DNA of 64,000 bases from Corynebacterium casei LMG S-19264 (lineage in GTDB: Bacteria; Actinomycetota; Actinomycetes; Mycobacteriales; Mycobacteriaceae), in assembly GCF_000550785.1 (NCBI RefSeq), contig NZ_CP004350.1, positions 3,018,009 to 3,082,008 of the forward strand. The letters run 5' to 3'. Below are positions 37,649 through 47,105 of the stretch, piece by piece. Each line of letters starts with the position of its first letter. The first letter of the stretch is position 1. The notes beneath the pieces were generated by a model. It was not told the origin of the DNA. It did not search any database and was given only the letters and a program-made list of their open reading frames with translations. The translations under genes and the position numbers were made by a program.

Positions 37649-39813
37649 TGCGGGATGCCCTGTCTGTTGTTAAAAATGACTTCTCCAAAGTCCGCCGCAG
37701 TGTCATGGCGACATGCCTGTTGCTCTTTCTTATCATCATTCCCCTGCTTTTTACGTGGTTTAACGTATTGGCTGCCTGGGATCCTTTCGGTAATACCAAA
37801 GACCTAAAGATTGCCGTCGCCAGTGAAGATGATGGCTACTCCAGTGATTTCTTCCCCATCGAGGTCAATGCGGGAGACCAGGTCTTGTCGCAACTTCGCG
37901 CGAACGAACAAATGGACTGGGTCATCACGAATCCCTCTGATGCCATTGAAGGAACCAAATCAGGGGAATACTACGCGTCAATTATCTTGCCCTCCACTTT
38001 CAGCGATGACATGCTGACCTTTTACGCCGATGGTTCTCAGCCTGCCCAAATCGCGTTGCACACCAACGAGAAAAAGAATGCGCTAGCACCAACCATTGCT
38101 AATAAAGGCGCCGAGGGTATATCGGCTAATATTTCGGAGACTTTTACCCGCACCATTGGTGATGTCTCATTGGGATTGGTGACTTCCTTGTCTGATTTCT
38201 TAGACCAAGGTGACACTCAAGATGCACTCAGCCGTATTGAGGCACGTGCCGAAAATCTACAGTCTCAGCTACGCAATGGCGCGCGAACCGCGCGAACAAT
38301 GGGCGATTTAACGGAATCCGCTATCCCCCTTCTCGAAAGCGCTCAGCGTATTATTGATACCCCGAGGCCATCACTGTCTGACACCACTCGCGATGGCATC
38401 ACGGATATTTCTGCTTCTTCCGACGCCCTAGATGGTGCTTTATCTGCCACCCGCGAAAGCTATGCCATCGTCGGCGACCGCATCGATGCACTCTACGAGA
38501 CAGCCAACATTTCTCGAGAAACGCGTTCCGAAACGCTCAATACCTTGGCCGACAATGTCCAACTCAATATCAATGCTTACGAAGGGCTCAAGGACACCGT
38601 AAATACCCGAATTCGCCCGCTAGCTCCGGCCGAAGCCGCGACCCTCACCGGTCAATTAGACGAGGCTATAGCTTCCCAAGAAAGCGTGCGTGATCGTCTG
38701 CGCGCTGCGTCGGATTCAGATAGCCCAGAGCGTCCTGATTTCTCGTCGTTAGACCGGGCATCCAGCGCCATTGAGGATGTGCGTAACTCTGGCATTCGTG
38801 ACCAAGTCAGTCAGCTGGCACAGACCCTGCGCGGCATCGGCGACACCATCGAATTGCCCGAAGGCGATATTCAGCTCAACACCGATTCCTTAGCAGGGGC
38901 GAGTGCAGCGCTTGACGATGTCGGTGCCACCCTAGACCAAAACGCGGATAGGCTCGACGACTTACTCGACCGGATAAACACCGCCAGCAGGACCGGCGAT
39001 CTATCGGAGATCGCTGCAATTGTTGGCGATGATCCAGAAGCCTTTGCCCAAGCGCTTGCCGCCCCCGTGGAAGTAGAACGCCAAGCTATTTACCCTGTTG
39101 CTAGTTTTGGCGTAGGGATGGCTCCGCTGTACACCACTCTTGCGCTATGGGTTGGGGCACTCCTCACTGCGGTCGCGTTGCGCACCGATGTCGCAGCTAA
39201 GCTCACCAAGCATCGCCCAAACCGCTTCGACGAGGAAGTAGACCTTGAAAACGAGACCGAAGACGACACGGCAGAGATTCCGTCCGAGGCACCAGAAGAA
39301 CCTGAGGAGATCGGGCCATTCGCAAAGTACTTTGGGCGCTATGGCACCTTCGCGCTCGTTGGCCTTGCACAATCTACATTGTTAACCCTTGGCCTTATCT
39401 TCTTCGTTAAGCTCGAGCCAGCGCATCCGTTCCTGCTAGTACTGGCCGGCTGGGTCTCATCATGTATTTTCATGCTGTTGGTCTACGCATTAACTGTGGC
39501 TCTGAGTAATGCCGGCAAAGCATTGGCTGTATTCCTACTCGTCATCCAAATCTCCAGCGCCGGTGGCTCCTACCCACTGCAGCTTTTGCCGCACTGGTTC
39601 CAAAGCGCCAGTCCTTGGCTTCCGGCAACTTATTCCATCCGTGCATTCAGGTCGGCGCTCGCTGGCAGTTACGGTGCTGACTACTGGATTGCACTAGCTA
39701 CCCTGTTGCTCTTTATCATCCCAGCTTTAATTCTCGGCGTGGTATTGCGCAAACCTTTGGCTAACTACACCTCGGGATTAAATAAAGCTCTGGCAAAGAC
39801 CAAGATGATGTAG
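37648..39813 (+). CDS. YhgE/Pip-family membrane protein, copy 2
   Basis: 721 residues; ATG shares its A with the preceding TAA. Same plan as copy 1: an N-terminal span (LLFLIIIPLLFTWFNVLAAW with DPFGNT after it), a long extracytoplasmic helical region (about 45-470) and C-terminal ABC-2-like spans beginning ALWVGALLTA. Between the first two C-terminal spans is a highly acidic insertion (about 525-560; DEEVDLENETEDD). Paralogous pair in one operon suggests a heteromeric complex; export or envelope role is inference. Ends 50 bases before the DJ-1 gene. Confidence 0.85.
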   Translation: MRDALSVVKNDFSKVRRSVMATCLLLFLIIIPLLFTWFNVLAAWDPFGNTKDLKIAVASEDDGYSSDFFPIEVNAGDQVLSQLRANEQMDWVITNPSDAIEGTKSGEYYASIILPSTFSDDMLTFYADGSQPAQIALHTNEKKNALAPTIANKGAEGISANISETFTRTIGDVSLGLVTSLSDFLDQGDTQDALSRIEARAENLQSQLRNGARTARTMGDLTESAIPLLESAQRIIDTPRPSLSDTTRDGITDISASSDALDGALSATRESYAIVGDRIDALYETANISRETRSETLNTLADNVQLNINAYEGLKDTVNTRIRPLAPAEAATLTGQLDEAIASQESVRDRLRAASDSDSPERPDFSSLDRASSAIEDVRNSGIRDQVSQLAQTLRGIGDTIELPEGDIQLNTDSLAGASAALDDVGATLDQNADRLDDLLDRINTASRTGDLSEIAAIVGDDPEAFAQALAAPVEVERQAIYPVASFGVGMAPLYTTLALWVGALLTAVALRTDVAAKLTKHRPNRFDEEVDLENETEDDTAEIPSEAPEEPEEIGPFAKYFGRYGTFALVGLAQSTLLTLGLIFFVKLEPAHPFLLVLAGWVSSCIFMLLVYALTVALSNAGKALAVFLLVIQISSAGGSYPLQLLPHWFQSASPWLPATYSIRAFRSALAGSYGADYWIALATLLLFIIPALILGVVLRKPLANYTSGLNKALAKTKMM

Positions 39814-39862
39814 TTAGGATGGGAACTGTACGCTCATCGTCTCTCCTCAAGGAGGAATAGCA

Positions 39863-40396
39863 ATGGCACAACTAAGCAATCGAAAAGTAGCAGTTATCGC
39901 AACCCACGGTTTCGAGGATTCGGAACTTACTAGCCCAGTGGATGCAGTCAAAGAAGCCGGTGCAACAGTTACCATCATCTCTACTGAGGACCAGCCAATC
40001 ACCGGCAAGAATGGCACAGAAGTACAGGTAGATCTGACATCGAAGGAAGCCAAGGCAGACGATTTCGACGCCTTGCTTCTTCCGGGCGGCACCGGCAACG
40101 CCGATCAGATTCGCCTGGACGAGCACGCAGTGAAGTTCGTCGAAGTCATTTTTGCCTCTGGGAAACCAACTGGCGTTATTTGTCATGGCGGCTGGATTCT
40201 TGCTGATGCCGATGTGCTCAAGGGGCGTACCCTAACGTCTTTCCCCAGCCTCCAGACTGACCTGCGCAACGCGGGTGCTACCTGGGTGGATGAGGAAGTA
40301 CACACCGATAACGGGCTAGTCTCCTCCCGCACTCCAGATGATCTTCCAGCATTCAATGCGAAGATCATCGAGGAATTCGCAGAAGGCGAGCACTAG
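39863..40396 (+). CDS. DJ-1/PfpI-family protein
   Basis: 177 residues. Nucleophile elbow VICHGGW with Cys107-His108 and the conserved Glu18 in THGFEDSE, plus LLLPGGTGNADQIR, match the PfpI (YhbO/DJ-1) class, which includes stress-related glyoxalase/deglycase and protease-like members. ATG follows AAGGAGG. Likely cytosolic stress protein. It converges with the FMN reductase gene over four bases. Confidence 0.9.
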   Translation: MAQLSNRKVAVIATHGFEDSELTSPVDAVKEAGATVTIISTEDQPITGKNGTEVQVDLTSKEAKADDFDALLLPGGTGNADQIRLDEHAVKFVEVIFASGKPTGVICHGGWILADADVLKGRTLTSFPSLQTDLRNAGATWVDEEVHTDNGLVSSRTPDDLPAFNAKIIEEFAEGEH

Positions 40397-40959
40397 AAGC
40401 CATAAGCGGCGTCTTTTTCATCCCGGATCTTTTGATAGGTCTGGGTCAACACCACGGTGTCTTCTACTAAACGATCTAATCGTTGGAGGACATCGTGGTT
40501 TACTATTTCGCCACGCAGCAGATCGGCGCTTTCAACAAAGACATAAGGTTGCACGACTTGGCCCTTCATATAGGTGACAATCGGCTGTAGCTGCTGCGCT
40601 AAAACGAGGTAATGCTTAGACGAACCGGCCGTGGCAAACATCCCGACGACCTTGTCACGAAAAGCATTGGTAGGAAGGATGTCGAAGACATTCTTCAGCG
40701 CTGCTGGGATCGAGGCTTGGAAGATTGGCGTGCCGATGACTAGCGCATCAGCCTGCATAATCTTCTGCGCGATTTCTCCTGTATCACCGGTGTATTCGGT
40801 GTAGTTTCGGCCATCAGAGAAGACCATGTCGACCTCGGCCAAGTCGATGATTTCGACGTCTATATCAGAGTCGTACTCCGCAAAAGCCTGCTTTAAATAC
40901 TCCGCCACCGTTTTGGTTTTGGTTCCGACATTAGAGCCCGAAATTAGTACTACTCGCAT
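40393..40959 (-). CDS. NAD(P)H-dependent FMN reductase, CE1759 type
   Basis: 188 residues with a flavodoxin-like fold: LISGSNVGTKTKT phosphate loop, DALVIGTPIFQASIPAALKN, and GMFATAGSSKHYL. Paired with a luciferase-like gene by a TAATG overlap. This tandem of flavin reductase and LLM monooxygenase is the pair described as CE1758/CE1759 in corynebacteria: the reductase supplies FMNH2 to its partner. Substrate of the pair unknown. Confidence 0.88.
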   Translation of the reverse strand: MRVVLISGSNVGTKTKTVAEYLKQAFAEYDSDIDVEIIDLAEVDMVFSDGRNYTEYTGDTGEIAQKIMQADALVIGTPIFQASIPAALKNVFDILPTNAFRDKVVGMFATAGSSKHYLVLAQQLQPIVTYMKGQVVQPYVFVESADLLRGEIVNHDVLQRLDRLVEDTVVLTQTYQKIRDEKDAAYGF

Positions 40960-42053
40960 TATTTATCCCCCTGGTTGCTAGAAGCCGTGTATTTCCGGAT
41001 TGCCGGAATTATCTCCTCACCGATGATATCGATCTGCTTCATTACATCAGCAAATTCCACACCACCGAAATCGATCTGGCCAATGTAACGCTGGTGGCCA
41101 AAGACCTCATGCTGGTGCAGAATCTTCTCTATAACCTGCTGTGGGCTACCCAGGTTCGCAATGCTCATCGGGTCCACGCTTTGGGCATACATCTGCTTCG
41201 GCATGCCCTGGCCGTTGGTGCGGATCATGCCCTCGTTCATGTGGCTGTACGTATTTTGCAGAGCCTTTTGTGAGGTCTCTGCCACGTGGAAGAAGCCAGC
41301 GGTGGTGATGGGCAGTGTTGCCGGATCAAAACCGGCATGTTCAGCCGCTTGACGGTAGGAATCAACGGTGCGCTGGAAGACGGAGGTGGTTCCGCCGAGG
41401 TGTGCCATGACCATTGGAACACCAGCAAGACCAGCCTTAATAGCGCTGCCTGGAGCACCACCGACCGCACGCCAAATGCGCAGGCGCTCTTCGGCAGGGC
41501 GTGGGATAACCTCGGCCTCATTGAGCGGCGCACGGAAGTTACCCGACCAGGTCACGGACTCTTCCCGGTTAATCTGCAGCAGCAGCTCGAGCTTTTCCTC
41601 ATAAAGCTCCTCATAATCCCGCAAGTCATAACCCAGCAGCTCAAAAAGGCCGACACGGGATGCGCGTCCGGCTACTAATTCAGCGCGGCCATTGGAGATC
41701 AGATCGAGGGTAGAGAAGTTCTCATACACGCGCACCGGATCGGAGGTAGAGATAATTGTGGAGGAGCTACCAATCCGGATCTTCTCCGTTGCCTGCGCAA
41801 TGGCACCCAAAATTACGGCGTGCGCCTGGGAGGCAAAGTACTCTTGGTGGGATTCACCCAACCCGAAATACGCCAGGCCCGCTTGCTCAGCAGCCTGCGC
41901 GTAGCGGATGAACTCGTGTACACGCTCGCCCGCGCTAACACGGGAACCATCCTTCGGGTTAGGGAGATGATCACCGAGTGTATAAATGCCCATTTCTAGG
42001 CCTTGACCTTGGTCAAAGCCGAAATCATGCATGGGGTTTGAGGGTGCAGTCAT
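40959..42053 (-). CDS. Luciferase-like FMN-dependent monooxygenase, CE1758 type
   Basis: 364 residues, bacterial-luciferase-like TIM barrel: MGIYTLGDHL, ESHQEYFASQAHAVILGAI, IRIGSSSTIISTSDPVRVYE, LDLISNGRAELVAGR. ATG after AAGGAATCTCCC. Uses FMNH2 from the coupled reductase to oxygenate an unknown small molecule. Located 116 bases downstream of the aminotransferase on the same strand, so it may share its transcript. Confidence 0.9.
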   Translation of the reverse strand: MTAPSNPMHDFGFDQGQGLEMGIYTLGDHLPNPKDGSRVSAGERVHEFIRYAQAAEQAGLAYFGLGESHQEYFASQAHAVILGAIAQATEKIRIGSSSTIISTSDPVRVYENFSTLDLISNGRAELVAGRASRVGLFELLGYDLRDYEELYEEKLELLLQINREESVTWSGNFRAPLNEAEVIPRPAEERLRIWRAVGGAPGSAIKAGLAGVPMVMAHLGGTTSVFQRTVDSYRQAAEHAGFDPATLPITTAGFFHVAETSQKALQNTYSHMNEGMIRTNGQGMPKQMYAQSVDPMSIANLGSPQQVIEKILHQHEVFGHQRYIGQIDFGGVEFADVMKQIDIIGEEIIPAIRKYTASSNQGDK

Positions 42054-42169
42054 GGGAGATTCCTTAATATCTTTGTGGTGTTCTTGGTCTAATCATTCCA
42101 ATGAATGACCTGACGGAACTATTCCCCTACACCCTATATATGTGATGTATCACCAACCCTGAATAGGGT

Positions 42170-43207
42170 TTAGATGGTTTCAAATGCCTTGAGCAAAACC
42201 TCGGTCTCTTCGGCCGTGGTCGCGGTGATGCGCACGCCCTCTGGGAATGCGCGCACCAAGACACCGGCTGCAGCAAAATCAGCGGCGATGTCCTGTGGCT
42301 GCTTCGGCAGGGAAGCGGCCGGAAGCCACACAAAGTTCGCTTCGGAGGAAATGGCACCCCAGGCGGCAAAGGCGGTGGTGATGCGGTCGCGTTCGATAAC
42401 GGCGGCATCGATACGCTCTTTAAGCTCTTCTTTCGCCTGCAACGCTGCCACGGCACCGGCTTGGGCCACAGAGTTCACGGAGAAAGGAATTGCCACCTTG
42501 TTCAAAGCCTCAATCAGCGAGCGCGGGCCAAAGGCATAACCCACACGCGCGCCGGCCAAACCATAAGCCTTGGAGAAAGTACGCAGGCCCACAACGTTGT
42601 CATATTTAGCAATAACGTCGGTTCCTACCGGCTGGTTCTCGCCGCGGTTGTACTCGAAGTAAGCCTCATCCAGGCCGACCACGACATGCGCAGGAACCTT
42701 GGCCATGAAAGCCTCAAATTCGTCATTGCTAATGGTGGTACCCGTTGGATTATTCGGGTTGCAGATAAAGATCAAGCTGGTCTTATCCGTTACCGCCGCA
42801 GCGATTGCGTCCAGGTCCACGCCCTGTTCAGGGGTCAGCGCAACTGGAACTGGGGTAGCGCCAACAACCTGCACGAAGATGGGATAAGCCTCAAAGCTGC
42901 GCCACGGGAAGATGACCTCATTCTCAGCCGTGGTGGTGGCCTGCACCAGCTGTTGGCACAGTGCGGATGAGCCCGTGCCCACCGCGGTCTGCTCAAAGTC
43001 CACACCCAAGTGCTGTGCCAGCTGCGTGCGCAGTTCCACCGCGCCCATATCCGGATAACGGTTAACGCCAGCGGCGGCGTCAGCCATCGCCTGGGCTGCC
43101 GATGGAAGTGGGGCAAAAGACGACTCATTCGATGACAGCTTTACCGCATCATCCATGCGTGCGCCGGGAACATAGGCCGGAAGATTATCCAGGTCTGGTC
43201 GGATCAT
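42170..43207 (-). CDS. pat: Aromatic amino acid / histidinol-phosphate-type aminotransferase
   Basis: 345 residues, fold type I PLP enzyme of the HisC family. VKLSSNESSFAPLPS, NPNNPTGT, the DEAYFEY Asp and Tyr, and the PLP Lys in TFSKAYGLAGARVGYAFG are seen. Similar proteins in C. glutamicum act as phenylalanine/tyrosine aminotransferase (Pat). It follows the 2-keto acid decarboxylase by 62 bases, which makes catabolic transamination of aromatic amino acids plausible. The hisC function cannot be excluded, though no his genes are nearby. Confidence 0.85.
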   Translation of the reverse strand: MIRPDLDNLPAYVPGARMDDAVKLSSNESSFAPLPSAAQAMADAAAGVNRYPDMGAVELRTQLAQHLGVDFEQTAVGTGSSALCQQLVQATTTAENEVIFPWRSFEAYPIFVQVVGATPVPVALTPEQGVDLDAIAAAVTDKTSLIFICNPNNPTGTTISNDEFEAFMAKVPAHVVVGLDEAYFEYNRGENQPVGTDVIAKYDNVVGLRTFSKAYGLAGARVGYAFGPRSLIEALNKVAIPFSVNSVAQAGAVAALQAKEELKERIDAAVIERDRITTAFAAWGAISSEANFVWLPAASLPKQPQDIAADFAAAGVLVRAFPEGVRITATTAEETEVLLKAFETI

Positions 43208-43269
43208 TATCAGGTGCTACCTTTTCTTTCTCTTAAACCGCAATTGAAACCATCTTAGTCCGCAGACAT

Positions 43270-44940
43270 TTATGGATTACGTGGACCGCGGGGACCGAAA
43301 TCAAACTCTGCTGTCATCGGGCCGAAAGCCTTCAAACCTGCGGGGGCATCCTCCGGATCAAGGTGGACTTCCAGGAAGGCGCCGGCATCGGAAGACTCAA
43401 TCTTGCTCAACGCCTCTTCCAGTTCACCCTCGGTACGCGCCTGGTAGGACACCATGTCCGTACCTGGCACGAATACCTTGGGCAGCTCGGCATACTGCCA
43501 GTCGGCGATATCGTTGTACTTGTCATTCATGCCCAGGATGTAGCGCTCAATGGTATAGCCCTTGTTGTTAACCAACACGATGATGGGCTTGAGCTCCTCG
43601 CGCAAAATGGTGGACAGCTCTTGCGCGGTCAGCTGGAAGGAGCCGTCGCCGATGAACAACACGTGGCGGCGGTCGCGGTTGGCCAGCATGCTACCCAACA
43701 GTGCCGGAAGAGTAAATCCAATCGCGCCCCAAATAGGGGAGTTGATGTAGCGCGCACCCTTAGGCAAACGCTCAGGGGTGAGACCAATGTGCGAGGTGCC
43801 GGATTCCGCGATGACAGTGTCATCTTCTTTGAGGAAGCGAGCAAAACGAGGCCACATACGCGCATGCGTTAGCGGTGCTTCCTTCTCAATTTCCCACTCA
43901 TCGTAGACAAACGGTTCTTTCTTCTTCTTGTGGGAAGTCTTGGTGCGGGCAATCAAGGCATCGAGAAGCTCTAGCGTATTAATGCCCAGGAAGAACTCAC
44001 CACCGATGTTGACGTGCTGGTCGCCCAAGTTGATGATTGCCTCATCCGGCAAATGGTGCGTAAACGAACCGGAATTGACCTCAATAAACCGCGGATTGGT
44101 GGTAAAGAGCAGGTCAGAAGACTCAACGGTTTTCTGCACGCCCGGTGCGGAAGCCTTGCCGTTGTAGGAACCCAGGAAGAGGCCGTCGCGCTCAGAGAGC
44201 ACGCCCTTGCCGGAGGTGAGCTGGGAATAAGGAATCTGGAGCTTATCCACTAAGGTGCGGAACTTCTCCGTAAAGCCATGGCGGTCGGTGTCCTGGTCAA
44301 AGAGGAAGACCGGCTTTTTCGCCTCGGCCAGACGCTCCAGAACACGGGTCACCGCTGCCTCAAGGCGCTCCTCATCAGAGCCCGGAAGCTGGGTGTTAAA
44401 CGGTTCTTCCGGTACCTCAATTTCAAGGTGCGTGATATCCGAAGGGATCTGGATGTGCACCGGACGTTTTTCGCGCAGGCAGATGTGCAGCGCGCGGTCC
44501 ATTTCTTCCACCACGTTCATCGGCGTGACGCGCACCGCGGCGCCGGTGAAAGGAACGATTGCGTCCAGCATGTTTTCAAAGTCGCCATCAGCCAAAGAGT
44601 GGTGCAGGTTCCAGCGGTACTCGGTGGAATACAGCGGCGGCGAACCCGCGAGGGAGACCATCGGAACGTGCTCCGCGCGTGCGCCGGCAATACCGTTGAG
44701 GGCAGAAAGCTCACCAACGCCATAGGTGGTTAACAATGCACCAACTCCATGCTGGCGGCCGTAGCCATCGGCGGCATAGGCGGCGTTGAGCTCATTGCAA
44801 GCGCCGACGAACTCAATATCCTCGGCCTCGTTGACTTGCTCGATGAAACTTAAGTTGAAGTCTCCCGGAACACCAATGAGGTGCTTGATTCCGAGGTCTT
44901 TCAACCGGCTGACAATGAATTCACCCACGGTAGTGCGCAT
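43270..44940 (-). CDS. Thiamine-dependent 2-keto acid (indolepyruvate/phenylpyruvate-type) decarboxylase
   Basis: 556 residues of the pyruvate-decarboxylase family. Catalytic Glu50 in CNELNAAYAADGYGR, the His pair at about 113-114 (LHHSLADGDF), and the ThDP motif from GDGSFQLTAQE to VNNKGYTIE are present. The family converts branched or aromatic 2-keto acids to aldehydes. With the adjacent aminotransferase it makes an Ehrlich-type route to arylacetaldehydes or indole acetaldehyde. ATG follows AAAAGGAG. Divergent from a PucR-type regulator with a palindrome between them. Confidence 0.9.
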   Translation of the reverse strand: MRTTVGEFIVSRLKDLGIKHLIGVPGDFNLSFIEQVNEAEDIEFVGACNELNAAYAADGYGRQHGVGALLTTYGVGELSALNGIAGARAEHVPMVSLAGSPPLYSTEYRWNLHHSLADGDFENMLDAIVPFTGAAVRVTPMNVVEEMDRALHICLREKRPVHIQIPSDITHLEIEVPEEPFNTQLPGSDEERLEAAVTRVLERLAEAKKPVFLFDQDTDRHGFTEKFRTLVDKLQIPYSQLTSGKGVLSERDGLFLGSYNGKASAPGVQKTVESSDLLFTTNPRFIEVNSGSFTHHLPDEAIINLGDQHVNIGGEFFLGINTLELLDALIARTKTSHKKKKEPFVYDEWEIEKEAPLTHARMWPRFARFLKEDDTVIAESGTSHIGLTPERLPKGARYINSPIWGAIGFTLPALLGSMLANRDRRHVLFIGDGSFQLTAQELSTILREELKPIIVLVNNKGYTIERYILGMNDKYNDIADWQYAELPKVFVPGTDMVSYQARTEGELEEALSKIESSDAGAFLEVHLDPEDAPAGLKAFGPMTAEFDFGPRGPRNP

Positions 44941-45022
44941 TTTTCTCTCCTTTTACATCGCTCGTTAGACTCTATTGTGCTTCACATCACTTTCAATGTC
45001 ACTAGACAAAACACGCGACTTT

Positions 45023-45040
45023 CTTCGACATATGTCGAAG
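45023..45040. promoter_or_regulatory. Perfect 18-base palindrome between decarboxylase and PucR gene
   Basis: CTTCGACATATGTCGAAG, a perfect inverted repeat 19 bases upstream of the regulator ATG and 83 upstream of the decarboxylase. Probable binding site for the regulator itself. Confidence 0.6.
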
Positions 45041-45058
45041 TGTGACAGAATTAAATTC

Positions 45059-46252
45059 ATGTCAGACTCACCAACCCCAACGGCGGCGCAGCTCGGCCAA
45101 ATCCAGACCCTGGTGGATTCCTTGGCCAGCCGTTTGCAGCGTTCCGTCCAGGTGGACACCCCGGCTTTTTACGCTTTTTGCTCTAGCCCGCAGTACGGCG
45201 AGGTGGATAATGCGCGCGTGTTCAACGTGTTGCACCGGGAACCCAATCCGGAACCCATTCCGTGGTTGGTGGACAACGGTGTGCAGGATTCCCGCGAACC
45301 TGTGCGGTTGCCAGCGCATGAAGAACTCGATCTTTTGCCACGTCTGTGCGTTCCACTATGGGACGGGGAGCGGTTGTGCGGGCACATTTGGGTCATTGAT
45401 TCGCCGGAATTATCGGATGCAGATTTAAAAGTTATCACCAGTTTCCGGGAGCCCATTATCAACCACATGGTGGCGCGGGATGAGACCTTCGTGCGCCGGG
45501 TCGCGGAGATGCGGGAGATAACGCGTGATGTCGCGCTCGGACTCGATGGCTCCCTCGCGCAGGCAGTGGATAACAATTTTCTGCCACGCCGCGGCACTAT
45601 TCGCGTGCATCAACTCACCATCACTGAGGCCAACAACGCGCACCAGGAAGATGCCCCGGAGCGTCTCATGATGGAGTTGTTGCGCTTCCGGCGCCGTCGG
45701 CCGTTCCTGGTCACGGACAATCACGATGGCCTAACCATCATCGAGCGATCCGAAAGTTTGGATGCGTCGCAGTTGCTTTTCGATGAATTCCAAGCCGCCG
45801 CCATCGCCGTAGGCGCGCGCATTGTTTCACGTGGAACATCGACAATGAATGAACTTAGCGGCGCCCGCAATACTGCCCGGCGCGCGAGTTTTATGGCGAC
45901 GGTGGCAGCACTTCAGGGCTTGGAATCACTGACGTGGGAAAAGGCCGGTGCCTGGCGCTTGCTGCTGGGCTGGGAGCTCACCCGGGCAACCGTGACGGCT
46001 CTTTCACCGGCCGCGAGTGCGCTGCTATCCGAAGGTTCTGAAACACTATGGCGCACGGTGATGGAGTATCTGGACAATGCCCGCAATGTCACCGCCACCG
46101 CGGAACGGCTGTTCATCCACCGCGCGACGTTGCACTACCGGCTGGAGAAGGCACGGGAGATGATGCCCGCCAATACGCTTGACGATGGCTGGGAGTGCAC
46201 CTGCCTGCACGCCGCACTGCGCCTGCATGCGGCCTTGGAAAGCACCTCATAG
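45059..46252 (+). CDS. PucR/CdaR-type transcriptional regulator
   Basis: 397 residues. ATG at 45059 is preferred because the palindrome lies upstream of it; longer in-frame starts would run through that site. A GAF-like sensory N-terminal region (30-180) is followed by a mid-domain and a C-terminal PucR HTH (about 330-395): VMEYLDNARNVTATAERLFIHRATLHYRLEK split as typical. Such regulators activate catabolic genes for amino acids or purines. Divergence from the decarboxylase/aminotransferase suggests control of those. The gene carries a one-mismatch parS site. Confidence 0.85.
   Translation: MSDSPTPTAAQLGQIQTLVDSLASRLQRSVQVDTPAFYAFCSSPQYGEVDNARVFNVLHREPNPEPIPWLVDNGVQDSREPVRLPAHEELDLLPRLCVPLWDGERLCGHIWVIDSPELSDADLKVITSFREPIINHMVARDETFVRRVAEMREITRDVALGLDGSLAQAVDNNFLPRRGTIRVHQLTITEANNAHQEDAPERLMMELLRFRRRRPFLVTDNHDGLTIIERSESLDASQLLFDEFQAAAIAVGARIVSRGTSTMNELSGARNTARRASFMATVAALQGLESLTWEKAGAWRLLLGWELTRATVTALSPAASALLSEGSETLWRTVMEYLDNARNVTATAERLFIHRATLHYRLEKAREMMPANTLDDGWECTCLHAALRLHAALESTS
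45823..45838. other. parS-like ParB-binding site inside the PucR gene (one mismatch)
   Basis: TGTTTCACGTGGAACA differs from the parS consensus TGTTTCACGTGAAACA at one position. It encodes part of IVSRGTST in the gene. Confidence 0.65.
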
Positions 46253-46295
46253 AAAATCCAGCCTCGCTCGTTAGGGAGGAGCGGAGGCTGGATTA
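46253..46295. terminator. Bidirectional terminator between PucR and ABC genes
   Basis: Stem AATCCAGCCTC / GAGGCTGGATT with AAAA and TTAAA flanks, between converging units. Confidence 0.8.
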
Positions 46296-46316
46296 AAGTG
46301 CGAGCGTTTCTGACTT

Positions 46317-47105
46317 CTACTGCAGCAGTGTGCGGTCGGAGGTAGCGCCCTTAATTTTCGCGAACTCGGACATGAGGTCTCGCACGGTGAGCTTCTTCTT
46401 TTCTTCCTCGGAAGCTTCGTAGATGATCTGTCCATCGTGCATCATGATGAGTCGGTTGCCCACCTGGATGGCTTGCGCCATGTTGTGGGTGACCATCAAG
46501 GTGGTCAGGTTGCCTTGGGAGACAATACGTTCCGTCAGGGTAGTGACAAGCTCGGCACGCTGTGGGTCCAGCGCCGCGGTGTGCTCATCCAACAGCATGA
46601 CATCAGGGTTGGTAAAGCCCGCCATGAGAAGGCTCAGTGCCTGACGCTGGCCACCCGACAGCAGACCTACCTTAGAACCCATACGGTCTTCGAGACCGAG
46701 TTCCAAGCTCTCCAACTGCTCGCGGAAGAATGCCCGACGCTTAGAGTTAAGCCCCAATGACAGCCCACGGCCTTTGCCACGCAAGTATGCGAGGGAGAGG
46801 TTTTCTTCAATCGTGAGGTTTGGTGCTGTACCCGCCATCGGGTCCTGGAAGACGCGGCCCACAACCTTGGCACGTTTGTGCTCAGGTTGCCGGGAGACGT
46901 TCTTGCCCTCGATGGAGATGGTTCCGGAATCAACAATTAACCGACCCGAAATCGAGTTGAGCAAGGTGGATTTGCCGGCGCCATTAGAACCGATCACCGT
47001 GACGAAATCGCCAGGATTGAGATGCAGTGAGACATCGACAAGCGCCTTGCGTTCGTTAGCTGTTCCGGCGAAAAAGGTCTTGGAAATGCTATCGATCTTA
47101 AGCAT
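46317..47105 (-). CDS. ABC importer ATPase (TrpXYZ-type system)
   Basis: 262 residues. Walker A GSNGAGKS (39-46), signature LSGGQRQ (149-155), Walker B VMLLDEHTAAL (169 on). It overlaps the permease gene by eight bases and is the last of the three-gene unit. Energises uptake of the ligand bound by the lipoprotein. Confidence 0.92.
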   Translation of the reverse strand: MLKIDSISKTFFAGTANERKALVDVSLHLNPGDFVTVIGSNGAGKSTLLNSISGRLIVDSGTISIEGKNVSRQPEHKRAKVVGRVFQDPMAGTAPNLTIEENLSLAYLRGKGRGLSLGLNSKRRAFFREQLESLELGLEDRMGSKVGLLSGGQRQALSLLMAGFTNPDVMLLDEHTAALDPQRAELVTTLTERIVSQGNLTTLMVTHNMAQAIQVGNRLIMMHDGQIIYEASEEEKKKLTVRDLMSEFAKIKGATSDRTLLQ

